Part shown: positions 43,867 through 52,140 of the stretch, in pieces | Position numbering within the stretch: position 1 is the stretch's first letter | Layout of the letters: each line of letters starts with the position of its first letter | NCBI GenBank assembly: GCA_025463215.1 | Contig: JAOBWF010000102.1 | Coordinates: forward strand, 1 to 52,682 | Length of the DNA: 52,682 bases | Source: Acidobacteriota bacterium | GTDB taxonomy: Bacteria > Acidobacteriota > Vicinamibacteria > Vicinamibacterales > CAVVIG01 | Direction: 5' to 3' | Program-made: the position numbers and the translations under genes | The notes under the pieces: model-generated | Seen by the model: the letters and a program-made list of their open reading frames with translations, nothing else | What the model was told of the DNA's origin: nothing | The model's database searches: none

Positions 43867-45630
43867 TTGCCTCCAACGAACGAGCAACGTGATGTCATCA
43901 GCTGTGACGGGGCAGCTTTCGTGCAGGCGTGCCCTGGAGCCGGCAAAACCGAAACGATCATCGGCCGGGTCAGCTCCCTCCTCACCGTCCTTCCGCCGCG
44001 ACGCGGTGTTGCTGTTTTGTCGTTTACGAATGCCGCGTTGGAAGAATTCACGCGGCGTTGTCGCGAGGTGTCCCTCGATCGCGTCCTTGGACACCCGAAC
44101 TTCGTCGGAACATTTGACGCATTCATCAGGCACTTTCTGGTGTTGCCGGGCGGCATCACTGGCTGTACCGCACGCCCGAACATCATCGAAAGCTGGAAAA
44201 CGGTCAACATAGACGTTCGACTCCGCGGAAACCGCGCTTTTCGAGGTCAGGGCGTGAGCTTGGATCGGTTTGATCCGGCTACCGGCGGTGTGGATGTCGC
44301 GCGAATCGGAATACAGGCACTTCGTAATCACGTGCAGCAACATCAGCTCGAGTACGAACGGGTGGCTCGAGCAACACGCGCCCGATTGCGGATGCACGGC
44401 ACATTGAGCGCCGCCGACGCACGGATCGAAGCTTGCCAGAAGATTAGGGACGCTGAACTACAGGCGGCATTGGGTGCAGCACTTGGCGCCCGGTTTCGTG
44501 AGGTCCTGGTTGACGAAGGACAAGATTGCAATTCGCACGATCTTGAGATTCTGCGTTGGCTGAGAGCTCACGGGGTGCTGATTACTCTGGTAGCGGATCC
44601 CGATCAGGCCATATACGAGTTTCGCAGGAGTGCGCCGGCCGAGCTCGCGGCTTTTCGTCAGTCGTATCCCGCGGAGAACCGCCTTCGGCTCACCGGCAAT
44701 TTTCGTAGTACACCTGCCATCTGTGCACTTGCAGCTACCCTACGCTCGGAAGGCACTGCCGACAGGTCTGTAGGTGCGACTGCCGGATCGGCGCAGCCGA
44801 TACTTGTTTACCCCTACAGCGGTGCAGTCACCCCAGATATTGGCGTTCGGTCTGGTCAGTGCATTTCACAACTGCTGGAATCGACAGCGACGTCAATTGT
44901 ATTGGCGCACAACCGGAATTCTGCTCTGCGAGCGGTCGGGCGTGATTCACCGGAGGGGGGCACGTCGCGCATAGAGACTCTCGCGCGCACCGTCGCGGTC
45001 TTCCATTCAGAGTCCGTCAATCTGCGAGCACGCGAGAGCGCGTTGCGCGACATCGAATTGTTGTTGCTCGAGTTGATGGGGCGACTCGCAGAGCACGAGA
45101 CGTCGGCGCAGGCGCTTGAACGACACGGCATGAACCGCAGAGTGATGCGGCGTCAGGCGCTGGAAGTCCTGACCGGAATCCGGAAGCATTGTCCGGACGA
45201 CGACGCTGCGCGGCTGGAATGGGTGGACGCAGCAAGGCACGCTGTTGACAATCTCAAGCTCTCATTGCCTGCTGGTCAGAGCACTGCCCGATTCTTCAGG
45301 ACTCCTCCAGGCGCCGCATGGGCACGTAGCCTCCGTGTTCGCCATCAGACGAACCTCGCCTGCGGCACCGTGCATGAAGCCAAAGGAAAGCAGTTCGATG
45401 CGGTGGTGGTGGTGATTCCGCCAGACCGGGCACCGACCAATCACACTGCAGAGTTGTTCACCGCTTGGGAAACTCGTACGGAACTCGAGGCAAAGCGTGT
45501 CGTCTACGTTGCGGTGACTCGGGCACGGCGTCTTGTCGTGCTCGCGGTTCCCTTGGCGTATGCGCCGCGCTGCCAAGCCATTCTCGCGTCGGCCCGCGTC
45601 GGGTTCGAGCTCTGTCCACCAGTTGGCTGA
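43867..45630 (+). CDS. gajB: GajB: UvrD-like helicase of Gabija
   Basis: A 587-residue superfamily-1 helicase. Motif I is VQACPGAGKTETIIGR (Walker A 23-28), motif Ia VLSFTNAALEEF, motif II EVLVDEGQDCNSHD, motif III TLVADPDQAIYEFR, motif IV/V GNFRSTPAIC and CGTVHEAKGKQFDAVVVVIP, and motif VI RVVYVAVTRARRLVVLAVP. The start is TTG, five bases after gajA, with a weak GGGAA before it; coupling to gajA probably sets its level. It senses DNA ends or gaps and activates GajA. It is somewhat longer than the first characterised GajB. A hairpin lies 125 bases downstream. Confidence 0.9.
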   Translation: MPPTNEQRDVISCDGAAFVQACPGAGKTETIIGRVSSLLTVLPPRRGVAVLSFTNAALEEFTRRCREVSLDRVLGHPNFVGTFDAFIRHFLVLPGGITGCTARPNIIESWKTVNIDVRLRGNRAFRGQGVSLDRFDPATGGVDVARIGIQALRNHVQQHQLEYERVARATRARLRMHGTLSAADARIEACQKIRDAELQAALGAALGARFREVLVDEGQDCNSHDLEILRWLRAHGVLITLVADPDQAIYEFRRSAPAELAAFRQSYPAENRLRLTGNFRSTPAICALAATLRSEGTADRSVGATAGSAQPILVYPYSGAVTPDIGVRSGQCISQLLESTATSIVLAHNRNSALRAVGRDSPEGGTSRIETLARTVAVFHSESVNLRARESALRDIELLLLELMGRLAEHETSAQALERHGMNRRVMRRQALEVLTGIRKHCPDDDAARLEWVDAARHAVDNLKLSLPAGQSTARFFRTPPGAAWARSLRVRHQTNLACGTVHEAKGKQFDAVVVVIPPDRAPTNHTAELFTAWETRTELEAKRVVYVAVTRARRLVVLAVPLAYAPRCQAILASARVGFELCPPVG

Positions 45631-45755
45631 TCGCCATTACCGGTATCGCCGCGCGCGTACAATCCTCCGTTCGTCGCTTACGCGTACCGCCTGAAACGTG
45701 GTGATTGGCGCGGGTGAGCTTCGAATCTGCTGTTTAAGAACTGCACTGTGTAAAA

Positions 45756-45780
45756 TGACCGGCCTCTGGACGGCCGGTCA
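45756..45780 (-). terminator. Hairpin between gajB and the convergent protease gene
   Basis: A perfect 9-bp stem (tgaccggcc / ggccggtca) with a 7-nt loop. On the minus strand it is followed by a short T-rich run (cattttac), so it fits a terminator for the caspase-like gene; it can also end the gajB transcript. The stem sequence matches those at 4087 and 49187. Confidence 0.65.
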
Positions 45781-45825
45781 GCTTCCGCGTGAACGAAACT
45801 CCGCGTATTGCAAGTCACGCGTGCG

Positions 45826-47673
45826 TCAATCGTCAGCGACGCCGAGCTGGGTACGGACAGATGCGACTTGCTGCTCTAGATACTTGACTGTCTCGGTGAT
45901 GTTACGCCGGGCGTTGTCAGAGAGGCTGCCCGACTGGTTCAGGCGATCTTGCCAATTCGCCAATGCACGTTTCAGTTCCTTCAAAACGTACGCACCGTTG
46001 TCGCCGATCGAGGCGCGAAGTGCTTGGAAGTGACAACCGACCATGACGTACGGTCTACGAACGCTCTTACCTGCGACATCGTTCTGAGCGCGCCAGAGGG
46101 CAACCGCGAGTGGTTTGCCGAAGTACTCGCCGAATATTCGTTCGATGATTGCTTGCGCTTCAGGATCGAGCACCGGAAACAAGGCCCCGATGTAGGCCCT
46201 GGAGTTTGCGAACGCAAACGTACCAGCCAGGCGATGCCACGACGCACAGGCATTGTTGATGACGATCGGCGCCCCGGCGGCTGCCAGCGACTGCGGGGAC
46301 GCAATGTAGTTATTGTCCGCCATTCTCAACGCCATCGATCCCTGCACTCGCGACACCGGCTTCTTCCTGACAGGTTCCAAGGCGTTCTGCTCTCGCAACC
46401 GAATAAAGTCACGCATTGCGGTTCCAACGTACAAGCACTTCTTCTTCACCGGGTCGTTCCAGTCAACGCCGTCGAGGGCCACAAACCGCGTAAACTGAGT
46501 TACGCGTAAATCGTCCTGCCCTGGAATGACCTGCACCCCGATAGCAATCTCGGTGATCAACGTCCTCATGTTGCCTTCGCTATCAATGAACTCATACGTC
46601 CATTCCCAGCCTGAGACGTCACCGCAGTGCGTCGAGATCAGAAGGAGGTCGTAAGGCAGATGCTCAATTGTTTGGGTGGTCCGATGAACGGTCGCCTGGC
46701 GCCCTCGCAGCGCTGTCGCGACCACTCCCCGACGAGTAAGTTCCTTTAGCGCAAGCCCGACCTCTCCCGCATCGACCGTCCCTGGATCTACGATAGCAGC
46801 AACGCGGATTCCGGAAGTTGTTCGTTGCTCGGCGACGAGTCCGTTGACCAGCGCGATGCCGAGGTCGGGAGAACTGAAGAGGTGTGTCGAAGGCAGTTCG
46901 GGAAACGCAAACCCCCATGGGATGTTCTTGGTTACGAACGTAACGGCTCCGCGTGAGGGCAGCGGGAGGGCTCCTGCTCGTTGTCGCAGTTCGCTTCGCA
47001 GTCCCTCAAGGAGAGTCGTGGTCGAGGCTGTCCGATTGTCCGAGACCGTGTAGAGGCGCTCCAGGATCTCTTCGGCATCCTGTTTCGAAGGGGCCGGAAC
47101 GAGACACATGCTCGCGCCGAGGGCGAAGGCGTAATTCGCCGCGAGTACCTGCGCGAATTCGTCGTCGTCCTCGCACACGACGAGATGCTTGGAAGTTACG
47201 CGAACTGGATCTCTGGGCGATTCGATGCCCTTCTCGAAGACCAGCGAGCTCCGCACGTTGAGAGCGCGAAGCAGTCCGAGTCCAACGTTGCTCATTCCCC
47301 AACTAAGCGCGGGCCTTGCCGGTGAAGCCCACGAATCATGGCTTGGACTAAGCACTTCGCTCGCGGTCTCGATCCGCTTTGTCCGGCCTGGGGGAAAGTG
47401 CCCTAAAAACAGGTCGCACGTCGTCGTGGGCAGACCCGCAAAAAAAATCCGGTTCGGCTGAACGCTTGCAGCTGCGTTGTTGCGCCGAACGACCTCAGCG
47501 TCTAAGTCAGACCGGTGTATGCGTGGGCCGTCGACCACGGGCACGAATGCTCCCGGCCTGGCCAGATGGGTGAGGATCTGCGCAACGAGATGCGTGTCGT
47601 CTCCGACGACGAAGAATGGGAGGATTCGCGGAGCATTCCGGGGCGCGTTTCGGGTATCGTTAGCGACCTTCAA
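45826..47673 (-). CDS. Caspase/CHAT-like cysteine protease, candidate defence effector
   Basis: A 615-residue protein I do not know by name. The second half has the caspase-clan dyad: His349 in PYDLLLISTHCGDVSGWEW and Cys476 in APIVINNACASWH, 127 residues apart, each after a hydrophobic strand as in CHAT and C25 peptidases. The N-terminal ~330 residues form a separate mixed alpha/beta region (FFVVGDDTHLVAQILTHLAR, GAVTFVTKNIPWGFAFPELP) without a known motif, possibly a sensor. There is no signal peptide, so it acts in the cytoplasm. The only start is a TTG that overlaps the TGA of an upstream 56-codon frame, supporting coupled translation. It neighbours Gabija and a divergent trypsin-like gene. 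A protease that cuts a cellular or regulatory target on infection is inference. Confidence 0.75.
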   Translation of the reverse strand: MKVANDTRNAPRNAPRILPFFVVGDDTHLVAQILTHLARPGAFVPVVDGPRIHRSDLDAEVVRRNNAAASVQPNRIFFAGLPTTTCDLFLGHFPPGRTKRIETASEVLSPSHDSWASPARPALSWGMSNVGLGLLRALNVRSSLVFEKGIESPRDPVRVTSKHLVVCEDDDEFAQVLAANYAFALGASMCLVPAPSKQDAEEILERLYTVSDNRTASTTTLLEGLRSELRQRAGALPLPSRGAVTFVTKNIPWGFAFPELPSTHLFSSPDLGIALVNGLVAEQRTTSGIRVAAIVDPGTVDAGEVGLALKELTRRGVVATALRGRQATVHRTTQTIEHLPYDLLLISTHCGDVSGWEWTYEFIDSEGNMRTLITEIAIGVQVIPGQDDLRVTQFTRFVALDGVDWNDPVKKKCLYVGTAMRDFIRLREQNALEPVRKKPVSRVQGSMALRMADNNYIASPQSLAAAGAPIVINNACASWHRLAGTFAFANSRAYIGALFPVLDPEAQAIIERIFGEYFGKPLAVALWRAQNDVAGKSVRRPYVMVGCHFQALRASIGDNGAYVLKELKRALANWQDRLNQSGSLSDNARRNITETVKYLEQQVASVRTQLGVADD

Positions 47674-47840
47674 AGATTGCTCCGGCGTAGTGCGTTGGGT
47701 TCGAAGCGAAGCACCAGCAGGCGATCCAGCGGGACGACGGGGAGCGTGTGCGTCTGGCCCGTACGCTTCGTGAATTCGACCTCACCAACGGAGTCGAACA
47801 CCCCGGCGACCGAGCCAACCGGGACAAAGTACCCGATCAC
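47670..47840 (-). CDS. Small open frame (56 aa) coupled to the caspase-like gene
   Basis: A GTG-started frame with coding-like G/C-rich third positions, ending in a TGA that shares two bases with the TTG start of the caspase-like gene. The peptide begins MIGYFVPVGSVAGVFDSVGE and includes THTLPVVPLDRLLVLRFEPN, which reads like a small folded beta domain rather than noise. An in-frame TGA lies ten codons before the GTG, so no longer version exists. It could be a partner, an inhibitor, or a detached N-terminal domain of the protease. I recognise no family. Confidence 0.5.
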   Translation of the reverse strand: MIGYFVPVGSVAGVFDSVGEVEFTKRTGQTHTLPVVPLDRLLVLRFEPNALRRSNL

Positions 47841-47950
47841 GTCTCGAAACGTCGAGAAGTGGCTTCAGGGCCACCGGTCTCCGCAGATGCGGCCAGACGC
47901 GCCTGCCTCAAGACGATGCGGTGATGGACAGCTAGGCTACGATTCGCGTC
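47841..47950. promoter_or_regulatory. Divergent promoter region of the two-protease locus
   Basis: The 110 bases between the GTG of the 56-codon frame (minus) and the ATG of the trypsin-like gene (plus) must drive both directions unless longer transcripts exist. A small inverted repeat, ctcga-cgttt-tcgag-like (around 47844-47856), lies at the minus-strand start. I cannot assign promoter boxes. Confidence 0.4.
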
Positions 47951-48724
47951 ATGCGGGAACTGACGGATGCCCACAAGGCCGACATGGTTCTGCGCGGGCA
48001 TATGTTGTCGTTGTGTTCACCGCTGTGGTGGGAGTCCGAAAGGAAGTTCGTCGTTCACAGCGGCTCGATGTGCGTGGTCAAGACTCCGAAGGCGGTATTC
48101 GGGATCGCCAACAACCATGTTTTCGAGCAGTACCAGAAGGACAAGGCAGACAAGAAGGACGTTTTCTGCCAGCTAGGAAGCGGTCCCTTCGACCCAATTG
48201 AGAACATCATTTCTTCCAACTGGTATTGGGACCTTGCGACCTTCCGAATTCCCACGCGGACGTTGAAGCACTTCAACCACAAAGTACTTTCGCACAACCA
48301 GTGGCCACCTGCCTTGCTTCAAACAACCGACCACGTCGCCTACGGAGGGTATCCGGAGGACCGGCGATTGGTGTCGCATGGAGACAGGCCCGAAAAGATG
48401 ACCGCTGACTTCGTTTCTTTCCGCGGCACTCCGAACGGCTGCAGTGGGACGAACGTGTCGCTCCAGATCGACCGTGCAAAGCTCAGTTGGCTGCCAAACG
48501 TTCATGAACCGCTGAAAGACGACGCGAACTTCAGCGGTATGAGCGGCGGTCCCTGCTTTCGGATTATTCCAGCCGACAACCGCATCGAGCTCGCCGCAGT
48601 CATCTACGAGGGACGCTGGGATATCGGGATTGTCTTCGCGAGGCCGACAACGCTGATTTCTGATGAAGGAATCGTCGCTGCTGTCCCGCCCGGAGTGAAT
48701 CGTCCGGAGCCTGAAGGCGACTAA
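47951..48724 (+). CDS. Cytoplasmic trypsin-like serine protease
   Basis: A 257-residue S1-fold peptidase. The catalytic triad is readable: His56 in VFGIANNHVFEQY, Asp94 in NWYWDLATFRI, and Ser198 in NFSGMSGGPCFRI (GxSGGP). The middle contains HVAYGGYPEDRRL, common in bacterial trypsin-like proteins that lack zymogen processing. There is no signal peptide or membrane segment, so it stays in the cytoplasm. Similar stand-alone trypsin-like domains occur as effectors or accessory parts of anti-phage systems. It is divergent from the caspase-like gene and shares its promoter region, so the two proteases probably belong to one system. Which protein activates which cannot be told from sequence. Confidence 0.85.
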   Translation: MRELTDAHKADMVLRGHMLSLCSPLWWESERKFVVHSGSMCVVKTPKAVFGIANNHVFEQYQKDKADKKDVFCQLGSGPFDPIENIISSNWYWDLATFRIPTRTLKHFNHKVLSHNQWPPALLQTTDHVAYGGYPEDRRLVSHGDRPEKMTADFVSFRGTPNGCSGTNVSLQIDRAKLSWLPNVHEPLKDDANFSGMSGGPCFRIIPADNRIELAAVIYEGRWDIGIVFARPTTLISDEGIVAAVPPGVNRPEPEGD

Positions 48725-49241
48725 GTCAACGTGGTTTCAGTCGGACGAATGACGAATTCGTCGACCTGGGAGGAATCGTTTCGCGCGACTTAATGCCAGC
48801 CACCGTTACCCAAGCACCGGCTCGAGCTCGCCGCGAAGCGCCATATCGTTCGTTTGCGGAGAGGCGATGAGGCTCTTTCGTAGCGAACTGGCCATAAGGC
48901 GATTCACGTCTTGAAGCGATTCATCAACGCCTGCGCGCTCATAACGTGAAGTGTTGGACAACGGGGTTCGTGTCGCCCCGACTCGCTCCGGTTGGAAGGC
49001 GGCTAGAACTATTCGCGTGAGGCCCGTACGCAAAACGACCGGTCGAGGTGACCGGCCATACGAGGTTCGCTTCAGCTGCGGAGTCCCTCGGGGAACCCCA
49101 TTTAGGATAGGTTTGGAGGCTGCGGCCTCCACCGGCAATTCAGCATGCCTTCAGCATGCCTTTTTCAATTGGATCATGGCGATTCATGGCCGGTCTTGAC
49201 CGGCCATCCAAACCAAAATCGCCAATGTTTGCGGGAAAAAT
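48725..49241. other. Gene-poor stretch between protease locus and tRNA-Pro
   Basis: About 515 bases without a convincing gene. A minus-strand frame (about 48806-48960) reads SRYERAGVDESLQDVNRLMA and ends LRGELEPVLG; it may be the 3' remnant of a lost gene, but codon use is not strongly coding. The right part holds GACCGGCC hairpins, a tandem tcagcatgcct pair (around 49139-49161) and an AT-rich stretch next to the tRNA 3' end, as often seen at island borders. Confidence 0.45.
49039..49206. repeat. GACCGGCC inverted repeats near tRNA-Pro
   Basis: A 6-bp hairpin (ccggtc / gaccgg, 49039-49055) is followed 130 bases later by a perfect 8-bp hairpin (tggccggt-cttg-accggcca, 49187-49206). Both carry the string gaccggccat. 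The same core forms hairpins after the GAF kinase (4087) and after gajB (45756). Terminator or REP-like function is possible. Confidence 0.55.
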
Positions 49242-49318
<77 letters not shown>

Positions 49319-49331
49319 ACCGGACGAACGC

Positions 49332-50552
49332 CTATCTTAACCCAGACACCACCGTGAATGCCACGGTCGCTTTCGCCGTCGCGCGCGTCAGGCGATCCCG
49401 CACCTCGACTTCCAGCTCATACTGCCCCGGCGGAAACGGCTGCAGCGGCACGGTCTGCGCCGCGAACGCCTGCGATTCCCACGCCCCCGCCGGCGGCAGG
49501 TCCGCGTCGCCATACGGCTGCGGGTCGGTCCGGTTGAACAGCCGCCGGCCGCCGTCGACGCGGTAGAACGTGTAGTAGGCCGCCAGATCCGAGTCGGGCG
49601 CACCGTAGTTGCACATCTGGAAGACGACCGTGAGCGCCTCGCCGGTCGTGAACGTCGTCCCGGGCGCCGGCACCACCTCCGTGGATCCGAACGCGTAGGG
49701 ATGCTCGATCTGCTGCGCCGCCTTGAACGCCGCTTTCAGCGAACGCACATCCCTGGCGAGAATGAGGCTGCTCAGCGCCAGCTGATCGCTCCAGAAGTCC
49801 GGGATGGTCACCGTGCGGTGCACGATCGCGGGACTCGACGTCTTGATCCTGGCGCGATCGACCAGGCCGACGTAGATGTCGTACTCGCCCGGCGGCAGCG
49901 CCAGCGCCCGCTCGATCGCGCGCGGATCGCCGTCGCGCGCCGGCGGCAGCTCGACGAAAAAATACTCCTCGAACGGAAACAGCAGCGGGTCGAGCTCGCG
50001 CGTCTCCGCCTTCCGCTTCGCGTCGGCCGCCGCGTGCTGCTGCTTCTCGAGATCCTTCTGCTGCTGCGACAACAACGCGGATGCGGCGGCCGCGGCAGCC
50101 GTCGCCTGCCGCGTGGACGCCCCCGCCAGCCCCGCCGTCGGCATCTCGCCGATGCCAACATACATCGTTTCGGCCTGGCGCGGCATGACGTCGCGCTGAT
50201 GCAGCAGCCAGTCGCGCACGAACGAGTGCTCGCTCGACGATCGCATGCCGCCGTGGCGCGACACCGCGCGAACATAGAGCGCGGCCGATTTGTAGGCCGC
50301 CGCCGTCGTCACCGTGAACGGCACATAGCCGGTGTAGTTGCCCGATTTCAGGACGTGGTGCATCCAGCCAAGTGCCGGATCCGACGCGGTGCCGGCCGCC
50401 TGCGCCAGATCGACCGCCTTGACCAGCGCGAGCACCGCTTCCCGTTCGCCCGGTCCGAGCGGCTTGCGTTTCGGCGGATCCGCCGCGACCGCACCAGCCT
50501 GCGCCAACGCCGCCGCCACGACGACGACACCGAAGAGACCACGGCTGCGCAT
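49332..50552 (-). CDS. Secreted protein of unknown function (406 aa)
   Basis: The N-terminus is a signal peptide (LFGVVVVAAALAQAGAVAA) with likely cleavage after Ala-rich text. The first ~170 mature residues are helical, with an Ala/Gln-rich segment (ASALLSQQQKDLEKQQHAAA) that may form a coiled coil. The C-terminal half is beta-rich with repeated patterns ELPPARDGD ... ALPPGEYDIYVGLVDRARIK and PPGQYELEVEVRDRLTRATA, resembling carbohydrate- or protein-binding beta-sandwich domains seen in acidobacterial secreted proteins. No catalytic motif is seen. It starts 11 bases after surE and is co-transcribed with it. Confidence 0.7.
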   Translation of the reverse strand: MRSRGLFGVVVVAAALAQAGAVAADPPKRKPLGPGEREAVLALVKAVDLAQAAGTASDPALGWMHHVLKSGNYTGYVPFTVTTAAAYKSAALYVRAVSRHGGMRSSSEHSFVRDWLLHQRDVMPRQAETMYVGIGEMPTAGLAGASTRQATAAAAAASALLSQQQKDLEKQQHAAADAKRKAETRELDPLLFPFEEYFFVELPPARDGDPRAIERALALPPGEYDIYVGLVDRARIKTSSPAIVHRTVTIPDFWSDQLALSSLILARDVRSLKAAFKAAQQIEHPYAFGSTEVVPAPGTTFTTGEALTVVFQMCNYGAPDSDLAAYYTFYRVDGGRRLFNRTDPQPYGDADLPPAGAWESQAFAAQTVPLQPFPPGQYELEVEVRDRLTRATAKATVAFTVVSGLR

Positions 50553-50563
50553 GGCGGACCCTC

Positions 50564-51319
50564 CTATTTGGCGGCGACCCTCTCGAACGGCAATGCCTCG
50601 ACCGCGGCGAGCGCATGGTGCGCGGTCAGGTCCGGATGGAGCGGCGTGATCGACACGTAGCCGTCGCGAACCGCCTGGTAGTCCGATCGATCGTGCGGCT
50701 CCCAGGCGTTCTCGCCTTCCTCGATCCAGTAGTACGGGTGCCCCTTCGGATCGTGCCGCTCGGCGACCGACGTCACGTGATTCCGCTTCGCCTGCACAGT
50801 GACGCGATAGCCGCGCGGCTCCCCTTTCGGGACATTGATGTTGAGGAACGTCCGGCCGGGCAGCGGCTGCTGCAGGATCGCGCCGGCCATCACCGCCGCG
50901 GCGCGCGCCGCATACTGGAAATCGTAGTCGCCGCGCGTCTGCCGCAGCGACACGCCGATGCTGGGGATCCCGAGCAGCGCCCCTTCGAGCGCGCCCGCCA
51001 CCGTGCCCGAATAGGTGACATCGTCACCGAGATTCCATCCCTTGTTGATGCCGGAGACGACGAGATCGGGCAGGCCGTTGAAGACGTGGGTGACCGCGAC
51101 GTTGACGCAGTCGGTCGGCGTGCCGTCGACCGCGAACACGCGAGCCGCGATCGCCTCGAGCCGCAGCGGACGCCGCAGCGTCAGCGCATGGCCGATCGCG
51201 CTCGCCTCCGTCGTCGGCGCGACGATCGTGACGTCGCCCAGATCTCTGAGCGCATCGGCGAGGGCGTGAATGCCCGCCGATCGATAGCCATCGTCGTTCG
51301 TCACCAGAATCCGCACCAT
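50564..51319 (-). CDS. surE: SurE 5'/3'-nucleotidase
   Basis: A 251-residue SurE phosphatase, which removes phosphate from nucleoside monophosphates in the cytoplasm using a divalent metal. The metal site is clear: ILVTNDDGYRSAGIHAL (Asp8, Asp9), APTTEASAIGHALTLRRPL and VVSGINKGWNLGDDVTYSGT, followed by GTVAGALEGALLGIPSIGVS. Length fits the family. It lies between two secreted-protein genes in a three-gene minus-strand run with gaps of 15 and 11 bases; the functional link to them is not obvious. Confidence 0.93.
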   Translation of the reverse strand: MVRILVTNDDGYRSAGIHALADALRDLGDVTIVAPTTEASAIGHALTLRRPLRLEAIAARVFAVDGTPTDCVNVAVTHVFNGLPDLVVSGINKGWNLGDDVTYSGTVAGALEGALLGIPSIGVSLRQTRGDYDFQYAARAAAVMAGAILQQPLPGRTFLNINVPKGEPRGYRVTVQAKRNHVTSVAERHDPKGHPYYWIEEGENAWEPHDRSDYQAVRDGYVSITPLHPDLTAHHALAAVEALPFERVAAK

Positions 51320-51334
51320 GTGCGGCGATTATAG

Positions 51335-52075
51335 CTACTGCTTTCGGTAAGGCGCCAACGGACCATCCTCGACCACCGACACCCAGATGTCGTCCTTGCC
51401 GGCGGTCTTGTCACGATAGACGGGAAAGCCGCGGTACTCACCGATCGGCTCGAAGCGGTCGGCAGAAAAGGACGCCGCCGGTCCATCGCTATACCAGCGC
51501 CGGCCGTTGAACTCGAGCCAGACGCCGTTGGGAACGCCGCTCGGCACCGCGGTCATGATCGTGTGGCGGGGGCGCGCGGGAGCCGGCGTGATCGCCGACG
51601 CCGCTTCCGATGCGGTCCGAGGCACGTCGCTGCCGCCGGTGCCGACCGGCTCGTCGGTAATGGCGATCCGGTCGCGCCGCGCGCGCACCGATGGGCTGTC
51701 GACCGGGAACGTCGGGACATGACTGCCGGTGGTGCCGGCGAGCTCACGCTCGCGGCGGCGTTCGTAGACGCGCATGCGGCCGCTGCTCAGCGGCACATAC
51801 AGTTCACTGTAGGGCTCGATCGTCGCATCGGAGTACACCGGCACGCCGGCGAACAGACCGGTCTGCACCATCACCTGGCCGTCGAACAGCCGGAACGCGC
51901 GCGTCGCATCGTAGGTGATGCCGCCGACCATGATCGGATCGCCGTTCATTTCCCATAAGGCGCCAGCCGCCGTGACGTCGGGCGGCGGCGTGCGGAACTG
52001 AAAGACTTGCGCGTTGCCCATATTCGGCAGCAGCACAGCCACTGTTAAGACAAAGGCGAGCCTGAACCCTCGCAT
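51335..52075 (-). CDS. Secreted protein of unknown function (246 aa)
   Basis: The start at 52075 gives a clean signal peptide (MRGFRLAFVLTVAVLLPNMG, cleavage near NAQ). The mature protein has two similar short modules: GALWEMNGDPIMVGGITYDA ... GVPVYSDATI near the N-terminus and GVWLEFNGRRWYSDGPAASF ... GFPVYRDKTA near the C-terminus. They are joined by a ~90-residue disordered, Pro/Ala/Arg-rich linker, so it probably arose by domain duplication and may bind cell-wall or surface material. No enzyme motif is seen. It is the first gene of the run with surE and is divergent from the radical-SAM gene across 65 bases. Confidence 0.7.
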   Translation of the reverse strand: MRGFRLAFVLTVAVLLPNMGNAQVFQFRTPPPDVTAAGALWEMNGDPIMVGGITYDATRAFRLFDGQVMVQTGLFAGVPVYSDATIEPYSELYVPLSSGRMRVYERRRERELAGTTGSHVPTFPVDSPSVRARRDRIAITDEPVGTGGSDVPRTASEAASAITPAPARPRHTIMTAVPSGVPNGVWLEFNGRRWYSDGPAASFSADRFEPIGEYRGFPVYRDKTAGKDDIWVSVVEDGPLAPYRKQ

Positions 52076-52140
52076 CACGTCCTCCGCCCGGTGATGACTC
52101 AACTGCCATGCCACGCGCGGGCGTAAAATAGATCGAGCGA

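Noticed and set aside
48806-49138. Small minus-strand gene near the tRNA
   Set aside because: The C-terminal part reads somewhat like protein, but codon use is weak and no family is recognised; kept only as a possible remnant.
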